From the NCBI GenBank assembly GCA_015956445.1, contig WIUZ02000006.1:186001-250000 (forward strand): DNA of 64,000 bases. Reading direction: 5' to 3'. The DNA is from Thelephora terrestris. Lineage: Eukaryota; Basidiomycota; Agaricomycetes; Thelephorales; Thelephoraceae. The position numbers were made by a program, and so were the translations under genes. The notes under the pieces were generated by a model. It saw nothing but the letters and a program-made list of their open reading frames with translations, did not search any database and was not told the origin of the DNA. This document shows, piece after piece, positions 22,403 to 34,495 of this stretch. Every line of letters begins with the position of its first letter. Position 1 is the first letter of the stretch.

Positions 22403-23079
22403 CTGGCGGAGATGCGAGGGGGGGTCTAATTAGTGACGGATAAGCTTATTTGTATGATAATTATTATAATGTGTACCAACCATTTTTGAGATCTGCCCAG
22501 GTTGATTTTCCAAGACCAAGTGTAATACCGTTATGTCTGAGCTTTCAAGAGTAAGATCGATTAAGATCTTGAGATTGAAAGGACGGGGGAATGGAGTAAA
22601 AAAAAAAGAAAGAAAGGAGGATCGATTGAGCGCGGCCTCTTGTGATCGGCAACTGCCGTCATGGTCTTTGAGCCTTAGAGGCTGTCCACTTCAAACGACT
22701 GTTCTTCCTTTGATATATCCTCGTCTCCCTCCGATTTCGATGCGACAAGACTTCAAGTCGCAGCCTATGTAGCATTGGCTCGCCTGATTTACAGGCAGCG
22801 CGTGCTACGCCAGAACCAGAGGGTCGGACGAAACGCGTCGCACGCCTCCCCATTGTGGTCACAAAGCGTCGGTCACTACTTTATTTCATGGCTTGCCAAC
22901 GACATGAGATTCACGGGCATTCATCCTTTGTCGCGCCGCTGGCTGACCCACAAAACGCCACCCTCCATGGCTCGCTAGGCATCGGTATCTGTATCAGCTC
23001 CGTATAAAACCTGGAGTAGAGCAGTCGATCCTGCCAACCCCCTCCTTCATTTCCTACTCCCAAGCTAACTTCCGGTGAC
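22403..23079. other. Intergenic between tandem paralogues
   Basis: Holds the 3' end of the first and the promoter of the second zinc-binding gene, plus an A-rich run near 22598. No gene is supported. Confidence 0.5.
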
Positions 23080-24178
23080 ATGTATCCTTACGGACCATAC
23101 TCTCGCGGTCTCATGACTAGGATCAGCTTGGGACTTGGACCGCCTGTTTACCACCTTTCGCACACTGATCCAGCTCCTGGGTGGGAGGAACAAGTCTGCG
23201 GTCCCCTCATTTTCGCGGAACCTCCAACAGTCCTGTCGGAGGTCATTTACAGGTGCGTCCACTTGATTTCTGTCGCGTCTCGTTCCTTCTAACTTTTAAC
23301 TAGGCATGACCGAGAACCTGTTGGGTGGCTTCCACCTCGATACCCATCTCCTCCCCTTTCCGCTGATTGGAGCTCGCTTTCTATACCGTCCGTATTTGCT
23401 TATCCTGTTTATTGCCTGCAGAGCGTCTCATAATTCGAACAGGATACCCAAGACCGCGGACCCACTCGAACTCAATACCTCCACCAACGACGAAGACCCT
23501 GACACTCCCCAGGACAGTGCCGATACCACTAGTTCTGATTGCAACGGCTCCGCGGTCGCTAGCTCTACGCCAGCAACCTCCATGTCCGCAGGTTCTCCAT
23601 CTTCTTCCGCCCCCAGTCGGGATTCCAGCGTTGGCCCAACACGGGGGGCCCAGGACAGCTCACCCGATGCATCGCTCCTCCAGGCTCTCCGGGGGAAAGA
23701 GAGGGAGAGGATTCGCCGGAGTAGCGGAGTGAATCCCAAACCAAAGTCCCGATTTCACGGTCTCCGGTCTGGCTGGACCGCCACGGGTTCAAAGATAGCC
23801 TTGGAGATGGTCGAATGCCAGTGGACAGGTTGTCTGAAGCGGATGCACGTCGACTATGTCGATGTCAAGCATTGGGGGCAGCACGTTCGGGAGCACTACG
23901 CCGACCAGCAAGAAATGGTGGAGTGCAAGTGGGATGGCGGATGCGGCGCTGTGATCAGCAAGAGCAGCATGTGGAAGCACATCGTCGTCCACCAACCGAA
24001 GTTCAAGATTCGGTGCCCTCGTGGCTGCGGAGTGTTTACGAGGGGTGACATGATGAAGCGTCACCTCCAGTCTTGCGCGCTCACGGCCACCGCGGAAGAA
24101 AAGAGCGGGGAGGAGGACTCACACGTCGACGACTACGACGGCGACGGTAAAGGTGAGGGGGTTGGGAAGGAGTGTTAG
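23080..24178 (+). CDS. Cys/His-rich zinc-binding protein, tandem paralogue 2
   Basis: Exons 23080-23252, 23304-23387 and 23443-24178 give 330 residues. It shares with its upstream neighbour the ERERIRRSSGVNPKPK block and the three modules CQWTGC/HVREH, CKWDGGC/HIVVH and CPRGCG...MKRHLQSC. An acidic tail (EEKSGEEDSHVDDYDGDG) is added. The shared order and intron count argue for duplication followed by divergence outside the modules. The intron at 23388-23442 (GTCCGT donor) is inferred from frame; an alternative 34 nt intron is possible. Confidence 0.68.
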
Positions 24179-24361
24179 GGAGTCCCTTTTTCTTTTTCCC
24201 TGCTTGTATTTAATCACACGTAGAACTAGAATCCTAATTACATGATCATAATAGACATTCATATTGTCGGCTGCACAAAAAGATGTGATACTGAGGCATT
24301 GTACATGAATCATCACACGGTAAGGGAATCGTGGATGGCCGGATACCGTGAAGCACAAACA

Positions 24362-24736
24362 CTAACTTCGCTTTTGACTGCTACGACCACGAGTCCCTTT
24401 CTTATCAGACGGGTATGGAGTAAACCTTACCCTCTTCTGTTTCTTCCTCTGACACAGGTCAAAAGGTTGGTCAACTCCAGAACACATAGCCTTTGCTCAG
24501 AGGGAAAGACTCACCGGAGACTCGTCAGGTTTCTCCTCTGGAAGTTCTTCATCCAGCGGTTCGTGCATGAGGTATTCCCCGGGCCGCACGTACTTGGGCG
24601 GAGCTGGCTGAGGTGGACTAGAACGAAACCTGGGGCATCAGTGCACCACAAGCAAATCTGACGGAAGAGTCGCTTACCCGGAAGGGAAAAATTCGTGCGG
24701 AGGAGGTGTCGGGGAATCGCTCATTTTCTCGGTCAT
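24362..24736 (-). CDS. Small basic-tailed protein of unknown function
   Basis: Exons 24736-24678, 24629-24515 and 24448-24362 give 86 residues. It starts MTEKMSDSPTPPPHEFF, has an acidic middle (HEPLDEELPEEKPDES) and ends in a lysine/arginine-rich segment (RKKQKRVRFTPYPSDKKG) that could be a nuclear localisation signal or bind nucleic acid. All three junctions are canonical and in phase, which supports a real gene, but I do not recognise the family. It converges on the zinc-binding paralogue. Confidence 0.55.
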
Positions 24737-25259
24737 ATTGTGGGCAGGAGATTTTCTGTTCACTCGAGGGTGTCCCCAGGTGCAAGAACCCCGCCCCGTT
24801 TTATACAAAGTCTTTGTGTGAGCCCCGGCGACCAGGCAGAGATGCCATAGCCTACGTACATGGCTGGTCACTCAAAGCTTGTTGGCGTGGACAGGAGAAC
24901 ACCCAGTCACAAAGCTCCATCCAGCACGGCCATTGATTTGGTTCATGGATGGGTTGTTAAGGAAGCATTATGGCGGTGCATGGCGAAACGCACATTACCG
25001 TCTCGTTTTTTTGTTCATAACAGCGATCCTGAAGATCCGCGAGTCCTGAACGCAGCACAGGTATGGGCAGGATCATTTCAGGAAGACAAGATGCTCGGAG
25101 GGAATCAAAAGCACGAGTTATTCGAGGATGAAGTCGCGGGGTTTTGCATAGTATCCCGCCCATGTCGCAGAACGAGGAGAACATATGCATCACGCAACTG
25201 TTATAAGCAGAGGGAGCTACCGTACATTAAATGGGATGTCTACCCACGCCACTTCAGTT
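24737..25259. other. Intergenic, nothing supported
   Basis: Between the small basic protein and the next minus-strand gene. No motif, RNA or repeat is seen. Confidence 0.45.
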
Positions 25260-25807
25260 TCATTTCCCGGCGTGGGCAATCCGAACGGCACGTGTCCGCT
25301 TCCTATCACGAGGGCTTGACCCCCAAGGTCCCCACCCCAAAATCCGCGAAATCTCGCCCATAGCTGCGGGCGAAACGGAATTGAGGTTTGGCAACTGTGG
25401 GCCGAGTCAACGTGCCATCAGGGTGGCGTCGTAGGAAAAAACACTCACAGGACCATTAATTACTTCTACGGTAAAGTAGATGAACTCGGACTCCAAACGT
25501 ATCATCGCGTTCTTGCACCTGGGTGGTTCTATCTTCCCATGGACGAAGGATACCCCAATATCGTCCAGCCAAAAGTCACACTCGATGGTTTCGTGGATTG
25601 ACTTGAGCAGGTCGATACACGGGATTTCTAGGCCTGGATAGAAAAGTGGGAGGTGAGGCAGATACCACACTCGTGATGGCCACCCTTTCTCGCACAGTCG
25701 TAGTGCCTTGACGAGACTGCTGGAACTGGATCAACGTTTGGATGGAGCTTGGAAATGTCGATCTACCTGGAAGAGAGGGAGATGGTCGTCGCAGAGCTGG
25801 TCGGCAT
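25260..25807 (-). CDS. Hypothetical protein, three exons
   Basis: Exons 25807-25767, 25719-25449 and 25394-25260 give 148 residues. The core reads ALRLCEKGWPSRVWYLPHLP and then ECDFWLDDIGVSFVHG and FIYFTVEVINGP, a composition typical of folded protein. Splice sites are canonical and keep phase. I do not recognise a family, and the last exon (LPNLNSVSPAAMGE to HAGK) is less protein-like, so the true 3' end may differ. Confidence 0.42.
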
Positions 25808-26279
25808 ATTCCGGGAAGGCAAACCTGGAGACGTTGAGAAAAACAGAAAGGACAGGACATACAGTTGTTATACTACGACAACAGAGTGGCTTTCCGCATT
25901 GACGACTGCTTTCGGGATAAAGGAAGCAAAGCGTGACTGAATTCACCCAAGCCGTTTGCCGAAAGGACTCGCACAGGTGATCTTGGCAGCGATATCAGAG
26001 GAAGAGTTACAATAGTTGTCGGTAGAAGACGCCGCCTTGCGTTCAGACGGGCTCAGTCCAGGTAGAAACGATAGCTCACGCGAGTCCGGAGCCCGAACAC
26101 TACCCGGGCTGAGAGCCTAAGGACCAGGGACTCCGGGGAGCTTGAACAATTTGAGTCATGGGGAAAGTACGAGGTCGAGTGCTGCTGAACCTTCCTCTGA
26201 TGTAGCAGGTTAGCAGGGTGAAAGTCCCACGACCTCTTTCTACGTGCCAGTATATACAACACAGCAGCCAAGTTGATAA
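25808..26279. other. Intergenic, nothing supported
   Basis: Between the hypothetical gene and the ABC ATPase stop. No supported gene or repeat. Confidence 0.45.
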
Positions 26280-28450
26280 CTAAACAACTTGGCCACGGCC
26301 ATCCTGAAGGACATACTTCAGGATCCCGTCTGCCTTGCCCCATGGGACTTCTTCTTCCCAGTGAGTCACCACGATACAAGCTTGACCTTCGGTCAGCGCA
26401 TCTGGATTGGAAGAAGGGGTTACGTTCGATTTGTGTAAATACTAGTTTCGAGGACGTACGAACCTGAAGAACGTAGGAACTTGTGAACGGCCTTCACGGT
26501 TTCGGCATCCATCCCACTCCACGCTTCGTCCAACAACACCAACTTCGGTTTCCCAACCAAGGCTCGCAAAACGATCACAAGGGATTGTTCCCCCACTGGC
26601 AGGTCTGCAAACTTCCGCCTTGCGTAGGCAGCCAAATCCTCGGTGTGGCGGGGTTGAACCTCCCACCACTTCCTCAGAATCTCATCGACCCCCTCAACCC
26701 TTTTCTGTTGTTCTTCCTCCCCCAACCCATGACCAACTTTCTTAGGACCAAGGGAGATGAACCCGCCGTCGAAGCCTGTGGCGATCACTTCCCACACGCT
26801 CATGTTCCTCCCTCTCGGCCAAGCGTTCAAAACGTCCATCCCGGCGATGCCGATCTCCTTCCTCAGCTGTACCGTTGCCCACTTCTTCCGGTTCTTACCG
26901 AAGAGATCTAGTGAAGAAGGCACACGCTGTGTGTAGGATTGTGGATGATCGCCGGTGATAAGCGACAAGAGCGTGGTCTTTCCGGAGCCTGGAAGACACC
27001 ACTGATCATTAAAAGCACAAACCCATCTGAAATCGCCTGAGACATACCGTTTGACCCTTGGAGGTGCCATCGTTCGTTCGCACGAATCGTCCAGTTCGTG
27101 TTTTGCAATACCTGAACGGGGTTTGTCCCACCGTGTGCAAGACTAGACGCGAAACACTCACCCTGCGTTCGTGATAACTAACGTTGACATCTTTCAACTC
27201 CACGAGGGCCTCGCCAATGCACTTTAATGGAGGATGCGAACTAGTAATCGACGAAGGAGCGAATAGCCCTTCCTGGTACCGGGAAATCCTGTCCCTCATT
27301 TCGTCTGCCTTGCCAGTTCGGACCACCCAGGAGCTTGAGCCCAAGTCTGTCGAAGGTTCAACAAACGCAACATGAGATGCCCATTCTGGGATTCCGTCCT
27401 GCAGGCGGTTTCCTAAGATGACCCTAGGAGAGCGGTGGGAATTGACTTCGTGCAAGATCTCTAAGATGGACTTCCGTGTCGAGACATCCAGGCCGGCTGT
27501 AGACTAATTTCAGTAAACCGACGACGTGGCTTGGCTTCATTTCCACCCACTTAAGCCCTCGTCAAGCAACACCAGCTCTGGTCTCACGCCAAGCTGACCC
27601 ACCAACGTTTTCACGATCCGAGCCTTTCTCGTTTGACCGTTACTCAACGAAATCATCGGAAGATCCAACAACTGCTTCAAATCCAGTCTCTCGATCAACC
27701 ATTCCAGGAGGACTTCTTGATTCCGAACGTCTGATCCGCGAATGGCCTCAACTGAACTTTCTGGGAGGTTGAGCTCGGCCCTTCTGATCTTCTCAACTAG
27801 TTCTGGAAAGAGGGTCTCGCGTAACGTCCGTTTATCCTCTTCCCAAACCGCACCGTATCGTGCCGAATAGTCCAAGAAGCCGGTTTGAAATTTGGGTCGA
27901 TGCGAGAACGAGACGAGAGAGACGTATTTGTGGGGGTCTAACGGAGTGGATCGGAGGGTCAAGAACGGAAAGAGGCCACCTGGTGGAGGCGGAGGTGGAT
28001 GAATCCTTGTATGACCTAGCAATGACTACAGCCCAGACGGGGGCAGTGAAATCGAGATAAGTACCACCGAACAGCAGCAATAGAAGCTTTTCTCACCTGA
28101 AGCAATACATCCTTTCCAGCCCCACTGGTTCCTACCAAAACCCACGCCTGGCCCTCCTCCACCACCACGGCACAATCCTCAAAACGAAGGCTGGGAGTAA
28201 ACCTCTGAGGGTTTGCAGGTGCCCCAAGTGGATAAACAGCAGAGTGTTTGCCAATACTAACTATCGGCTCTCCAGCTTTCGGATGAGTCAATACAACCGG
28301 GAAATCCATGCGAGTGGGAGGGCAAGTAGAGATTCTTCTGCAGACATTGCTCGTGAGATTACCGGGAAGAAGATGACAGCGTTTGAGGAGAAGAGAGATA
28401 CAAGTTGGACTAGAGGTTGGAATCGAGGTCAGAGTTCTTGTCACGATCAT
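26280..28450 (-). CDS. Soluble double-domain ABC ATPase (yeast YDR061W-like)
   Basis: Exons 28450-28097, 28025-27551, 27496-27162, 27111-27048, 26988-26464 and 26401-26280 give 624 residues with two nucleotide-binding domains and no membrane segment. The N-terminal 45 residues are rich in Arg, Ser and Thr and resemble a mitochondrial presequence. Domain one has GTSGAGKD (Walker A), LSNGQTRKARI (signature) and VLLDEGLTGLD (Walker B). Domain two has GSNGSGKTT, LPVGEQ and LVLLDEAWSGMD, then THWEEEVPW with the switch His. Domain one has Asp where the Walker A Ser/Thr is expected. Relatives include yeast YDR061W and the bacterial ModF type; the biological role is not established. Confidence 0.85.
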
Positions 28451-28684
28451 TATCCCCGAAAGCGATCGACGATGATGACGGCGAACAATGGTCCCAGATC
28501 CTGGTCCGGTCGTTCACAACTACTGTATTGAGGAGCCAGAAATCGATTTCAGGGCGGAAGTACAACTACAAGCAAAAGGGAAAGTAGAGCCGGGGGAAGG
28601 TAAGAGGGACAAGATCTGAACATATATAGAACCGTACAAACTGTGAAAATGAACGAGCAGGACATAGTAAAACTTTCCGAGATA

Positions 28685-31151
28685 TCACCAGAAGTCGCCG
28701 ATGAACGGATCCTTCCACACAGAATTCACGACTCCCATGTTGGCAAGCATCTCTAGTCGATTATATTTTGTGCTCTTGCTCGAACACTCCTCCAACTCCA
28801 CAGGACCGGTCGTGTTTAGGCCACCATTGGGTTTCCTGACAACAGTGTGATAGTTGGAGTTCATCCACACGAGATCGACCATGGGAAACCCAAGCTCGAC
28901 GATTGTGTCGAACGACTCCCCGGGCGGGTAAGAAACCAAGCCTATCACCTTGAGCGATTGCGGCACACCTGGCCGGAATTGCTGGAACCTGAATTTAGCT
29001 TTCGTCATCATCGGAAACATAGGACGTACCGTAAGGAACTCGCGAACTCCGCAACTCGTAAAGGCATTTCCGAGATTTAGGTATTGCAAATTCCTTGGCA
29101 GCATCCAGCTGAACAAGGGGATCATTGGCGCTGCCATATCAGATGGTAGGCTGGTCGTAAGCCCCAGCAGACTCGGCAAAGATGGGAACACGCCCCAGGT
29201 AGACGCGTTGAACCCGAGCGTATCAAAGTACTGATTGCTGCACCCGACGGTAAGGAGACGAAGCGGTTGGCGGTTACGAATAAACTCGGACAATGCAGGG
29301 AAGAGGTCCTTGTCTTGAATGCCCCTAGAAATGTCCGTTACCCAAAGGGCGAAATGGCGAAGAAAGGGAAGGGAATCTGCTTGGGCTCTGAAAGCCGACG
29401 AAGCTACGCAGCGCAATTCACACGAAAGACGAAGAGTCTCGAGTTGGTGCCCGTTGGAAAGAATTTGGTCAAAACAATCGCCCTCGAAGATGCCACCGAT
29501 GTCGAGGTGAGCAAGGTGCCGGACAGAAATGAGGGAAGAGGGGTAGCTCCATGTACGATGCTTGATTGCCAACGCATGAACCCTGTTCTTGAGGTGTTTG
29601 AGGAACTCATTGAGATGAGATGTCTCTCCACCCTTTGAGGTGAAGGAAAAGTCTTTTAGATGTGCAAACTTAGGAAAGGCGAGCTCTCCGGTCCCATCTG
29701 TGGATCTAATTCAAATTGTGAGTCATTGATAAGCATTCAAGAGATCCTCCGTACTCGACCGACAATCCAGACAACTTTGGGCAGTGAAGGTTGAGCATCT
29801 TAAGGATCTGCTGTAGGTCCTTCCATCGCATAGTGATATGGACCCTACGGATGTTTGCGAGCTTGGGTAGGGCGTTCGAGATCATGCCTATGTCTGGGTG
29901 AGTGATGCGTCACGAAGGGGACCAATTATGAGCACCTAGCTGAAAGGCAAATGACTGGGCCTGCTCCCTCTCGGCGGGCACGAAGATCCTCATGCTCTTG
30001 ACATGGACAGCGAAATCGGCATCCAATATGATACGTGTGAGTATATCTGCGCTTCTCTGTGACTCAGATTTGTCCGCAGCTTCGTAGTCAAGGGAAATCG
30101 TCAGCCACGTCAGGTGCAGGGGCAGAGGAAGACGACGGACAACTGACCGAAGTAAAGATCAATCTTTTGGAAGAGCTTCTGGCTAGCGATTCTGGAGAGA
30201 ACGTGGGGGACGGAGAGCAGCATTTTGAGATCGCTCTTGCTCAGAAAAGACGCAACGAGAGTCCATATTTCGTTGGAAAACCCAGGGCTCGAGTTAGGCT
30301 AAACTCTCAACGTGTCAGTCGCCTTTTGTCACCACAGACTGAGTAACATCGCTGAAATCCTTACCACCCGCACATGAGGAACCAGCGACGACATCAAGGA
30401 CTTGGCTTCCATATTTTCGGGGTCCTGCACCAAGGCGGCTTTGATGTCTATGAGTTTTACAGACGCACGCAAAAATGAGGTGATGTGTTAAATGCCGCTC
30501 TGATGGGGACGACAAAAGTGATAATGAACCTTTGTGAGCGCCGAGGGTATACCCAGCCACTAATCTCGCTTTTGCGCGCAATAATCGAGCCTCGACGGCA
30601 TCTTTCGTGGTCAAATCCGGAATCAACAGGCAAGATTGGACCGCGTTTTCGACCAAGGCTCTAGAGCTGGACGCGGAAGGGGCAGGGAGAGATTGAGCGT
30701 CAAAACCATTCGGAAGCGTCGGCCCAGACTGAAGCGGAACAGAATCGAAAGTTGGACTAGGCTCACTCTCAAAAGACCCAGGCGCAACGGAGAAGAGGCG
30801 CAACGGGCCCGGTAGCCAAGGAGACGCCACGGAGGTCATTGCGCGGTAGGCGCGAGACGGATTTCCAGCAACGGTCAGACACGGGAAATAAACCCACCTG
30901 TCGAGGGTAATATCTAGCTTTTTTGCGGCATACAAGAGGAGGTCGGCTTTTGCTTCATCTTCAAGGCGCGAGGCGATCTCCTTAATGCTAGCCTCCAAGA
31001 TTTTGGGATTGAACACGGTGCTATTCGTCCTGGCGAATCCAATCTGGTCTGGAGGGGCGTGGACTGGGCCTCGGCCGCCCTGATTAGGGTGCCCTCGCTT
31101 TGGGACCGACTGATCACTGCAATAGGCGTGATCTCGAGCGTGTTTCGACAT
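28685..31151 (-). CDS. F-box/LRR-like protein
   Basis: Exons 31151-30530, 30447-30365, 30298-30148, 30079-29936, 29887-29755 and 29705-28685 give 717 residues. An N-terminal alpha-helical region ends in a TPR-like stretch (GAHKDIKAALVQDPENMEAK), followed by the F-box NEIWTLVASFLSKSDLKMLL and a long leucine-rich C-terminal part. Such proteins act as substrate receptors of SCF ubiquitin ligases and are greatly expanded in mushroom genomes. Intron positions were checked for phase; the long first exon could hide a further intron. The ATG at 31151 (MSKHARDHAYC) was chosen because upstream codons do not look coding. Confidence 0.75.
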
Positions 31152-32021
31152 CGCGTTGACCCAGATGGTCGAGAGGCAGAGCTTTAGGTGGTGTAGCAGA
31201 AAAAGTAGAGCTTCGGGGGAGTCCCGTTGGTTGCCCGCTGGGTTAATAAGTGTCGGTATCCGTGATGTCGTGAGTTGGAGAAGACGGCTAATATTGCTAC
31301 CTGATTGGCCACATATACGGTATTGGACCACTCGACGAACCGCCCATGATTTTCTCACGACAAATATATCCGGACATTTAGATATATACTTGAAGCACAC
31401 ACTACACAATATCTTATGTCGCTCGTTAGAAAAGTTCCTTGCAGGCTTGAGAAATGCGGTCGCAGCAACGAAGCCGCGTGCGGAGGTCACATCTCCCGCT
31501 CAATAAACCACCCATAAAAGGTAATTTTGTCACGACTGTTTTTCCGGAGTCACCCTCACAGTTCCCTCCCGCATCCTGTAGATATCAGTTTATCATGCTT
31601 ATGCGACAGATATATAGCTATGAGCGCAAATGCACACCGCATAAAACTATAAACTCTACATCAAAACTCCCGTATTCGCACCAGCCTACTGTAACAATGG
31701 TTTATTGAGTGGTCCAACACTGTATTCGATCTTAGTTCCCGGCACCAGGCACCAGGCCTAGAGGCTCTACGTGTGAACTTTTGTTTTCTGAAGCGAGAGG
31801 GATAACTACGCCGCCCTCGTTGGACAGCAATCATTCCCCATTTTATACTCTGGCGGCAAACCTCTCACGACAACGTCGACAGCCCTCCGCTACAATGAGC
31901 CAGCAGCATGTACAGGGCGACAATTGAGGCCTTGAGGGCGCCTTCCCGAAGATCTGATGTCCCTGATGACCGCGAGGGTCCTCTCCGAAGGAATCCTATC
32001 TTCGCTGGGCTCACCACCAAT
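31152..32021. other. Intergenic, 0.9 kb
   Basis: Holds the F-box/LRR promoter and the NAF1 3' end. AT-richer stretches occur around 31600-31680. No gene, RNA or repeat is supported. Confidence 0.5.
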
Positions 32022-34040
32022 TCAACCGCTCCCCTCTTCCCACCGGTTAAAACGATCTGCAGCCTGAGAATCGCTGTCGCCAGCGTCGTATTGTCCCGAT
32101 GATCCCATTCCAGGCGAGATCTGCGGCATTCGGGACACCTGAGAAAAGTCGAACCCCAGCTGGTTGGCGAATCTCGGATTGATGTGCGGCTGCACAGGAA
32201 AAGAGCTTGGCAACCCAAACCCGAAGACGGGTGGTTGTGGCGTCGCTACTGGCAGGCCATAATTTGATTCCCCAGCGCCGCCTCCATAGCCCGGTTGCTG
32301 ACTGTATGGAGGAATGAAACCGCTGGGTTGCATCAAACCAGAGGAGTAGTCGTGAGACCCAGCTCGCTGTGGAAATCCCTGGTGACTTTGTGAATGTTGT
32401 GGTGTTCCTCTACCACGACCTCTTCGACCCCGGTCAGATTGTCGATTTCGGCCGCCACTGCCCCTCCCTCTCCCTCTCCCTCGCGTGTTGTGATTCCGGG
32501 GCCCGGATTCTAAATTCCTATGGTCAGCGTGAACGCCCGGGCTAATCCCATCAACGCCAATAGAGCCTGGTCGAATTGAGTCCTGATGACTGGGATCGTT
32601 TCTGTTAAGCGCCATGTTGCTGTCTCCATCCCCACCAGTTGGAGTGCTGGTGTAAGAATCGGAGTAAGGGTCATCGTAAGGGATGGGTGGAGGCCTAGAT
32701 GGGCCTGCACCGTAATTCATGTCGTAAGCACCATATTCGTCGTAGGGGTTGTTGCTTCCTCGGAAAGTGTCGTCGAAACGGTCGTAATCTCTCCTCGCAG
32801 AGGCGCCGGGAGTAGAGGCCCGTGATGACGCGCGGGAACCTGAACGCCTAACAAACGAGAACATGAGTGCTAGAACGCAGAATGATAAGCCACCTAAAAT
32901 ACCTTTCTTTCAGCATGCGCTTGTAAGCAGCTTCCCGCTCATCATCAGAGAACTCGACCTCATCTTCGCCAGGCTCCTCGTCGTGCACATTGCTCGCATC
33001 GCTACCCTTCGCCAGTTTGAGCTTCTCAACAAACACGAAATTGCTCTGATTTGGCACGTGAAAGATTGGACGTGAGATTTGCGCCCGCTCCTTGTCCAAC
33101 GGAAACTTATCGTTGAACCGGACTTGGTACATTGGTTGGTGCGTCGGCCCGAAGGTATCGTGAATCTATGGCAGAATCACGCCGTCAGTACGCGGAATAG
33201 ACTGGGCATGAATGAGTGGGAAAACGGACTCACGTAACCAAGCACTTTACGGTCTTCAAACACCAGGAGAGTATCGGTGTCCAAAACGCGCTCAGAGGCG
33301 TGACCGGCAATTTGCGATGCAAGCCCTTTCACAATCACGATTTTGTCCTGTAAGACGCTGAGGACCTCACCAACTCGCTCCAGGGTCTCATTTGGATCCA
33401 CTTCTGCGATGTTAGGAATCACGACGTCTTCATTCAAGACTTCGTGAACGGTCATGGGTCGACCTCCAGAACCACCGCCCTCGTCGTCTTCATCATCAAT
33501 GCTCCGCAAAATTTCTCGTAGCTTATTGGGGTTGAAATCTTCAACGACGGAAGAATCGTCGGAATCAGAATCGGAGGTATCCGAACCCGAGTTCTCCGGG
33601 GACGAGTCTGGCCTGACGGGAAAACCCAAGCCATTTCAGTCAGTCGACAATCCAAGGAGTTTGATATCACGTACTCACATCGTCATAGGATCGCCTTCTT
33701 CATCTCTATCTAGTAGTCCAGCTTCAACTTCTTCCTCGCTGTCTGCTCCCTTCTCGGCTCCTTCCTCCTTCGAAGGAGGGTCTCTCTTCAACATGTTCAC
33801 GTCCCCCGCGTCGTCCAACGAGTCCTCACCGGAGGAACTTGCAATAGAGTCCGTATCGTCCTCCTCGGCTTTAGTGGTATCCGTCGCGAGTGGGTCATGC
33901 CTCTCAGCAGTCAGAGTCCGAGAAGTCGATGATGCGTCGAGAAGGTCTCCCCCAACCAAATCATGAATCAAGAGCAAATCCTGAGGTATCATTGAGGGCG
34001 TTTTGAACCTGTCTGCATCTATTGTTTTGATTGTGTCCAT
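32022..34040 (-). CDS. NAF1: H/ACA snoRNP assembly factor NAF1
   Basis: Exons 34040-33679, 33612-33234, 33165-32903 and 32847-32022 give 609 residues. The N-terminal 170 residues are highly acidic (SEEEVEAGLLDRDEEGD; TSDSDSDDSS). The Gar1/Naf1 core follows: VGEVLSVLQDKIVIVKG, VLVFEDRKVLGY-type strand, IHDTFGPTHQPMYQVRFND. The last exon is Arg/Gly-rich (GRGRGRGSGGRNRQ), then Gly/Pro/Tyr-rich. NAF1 binds Cbf5/dyskerin and helps assemble H/ACA particles in the nucleus before Gar1 replaces it. The start at 34040 (MDTIKTID) was preferred over an ATG 17 codons upstream. Confidence 0.88.
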
Positions 34041-34495
34041 CCCAGATTCACGCAAGGAAAGGGAAGGGGAGGGGTTTGAACAAGCGCCCAAAAATCATCC
34101 CGATCGTGTTCCGGCCTTGCTGTGCCCATCCGATCGGCCCGAACCTCGCCCACCAGAACGGATCACCACGATGCCGTTGTGCCATTGTGGGCTCGTTTCT
34201 AGACTTTTAACTGGAAGTCTGGAACCCCACCTCGAGTTCAGAAGGCAGTGAGTGGAACTTTTCATGAATTCTAGCAATGGGAGAGGCCCGATGATATATG
34301 ATACATTCGCGTGAAGCCGGAACATGATACATCTCTATTAGATAGCTGGAATAACACAAGCTCGCGGGAAAACGTTGGCAAGTGAATGGGAGAAATGAAA
34401 GCAAGTGATATCCGCGATGAGTAAAGAACCTCCCAAGTTCGATGCATTATTCGAGTATTTAACGGGATGCATCTAATCAAGATTGAATATAAACC
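34041..34495. other. Intergenic, nothing supported
   Basis: Between the NAF1 start and the F-box gene stop. No further feature seen. Confidence 0.45.

Noticed and set aside
32450-32485. CCCTCT-type tandem repeat read as a microsatellite
   Set aside because: It is the reverse of the Arg/Gly-repeat codons in NAF1, so coding sequence explains it.
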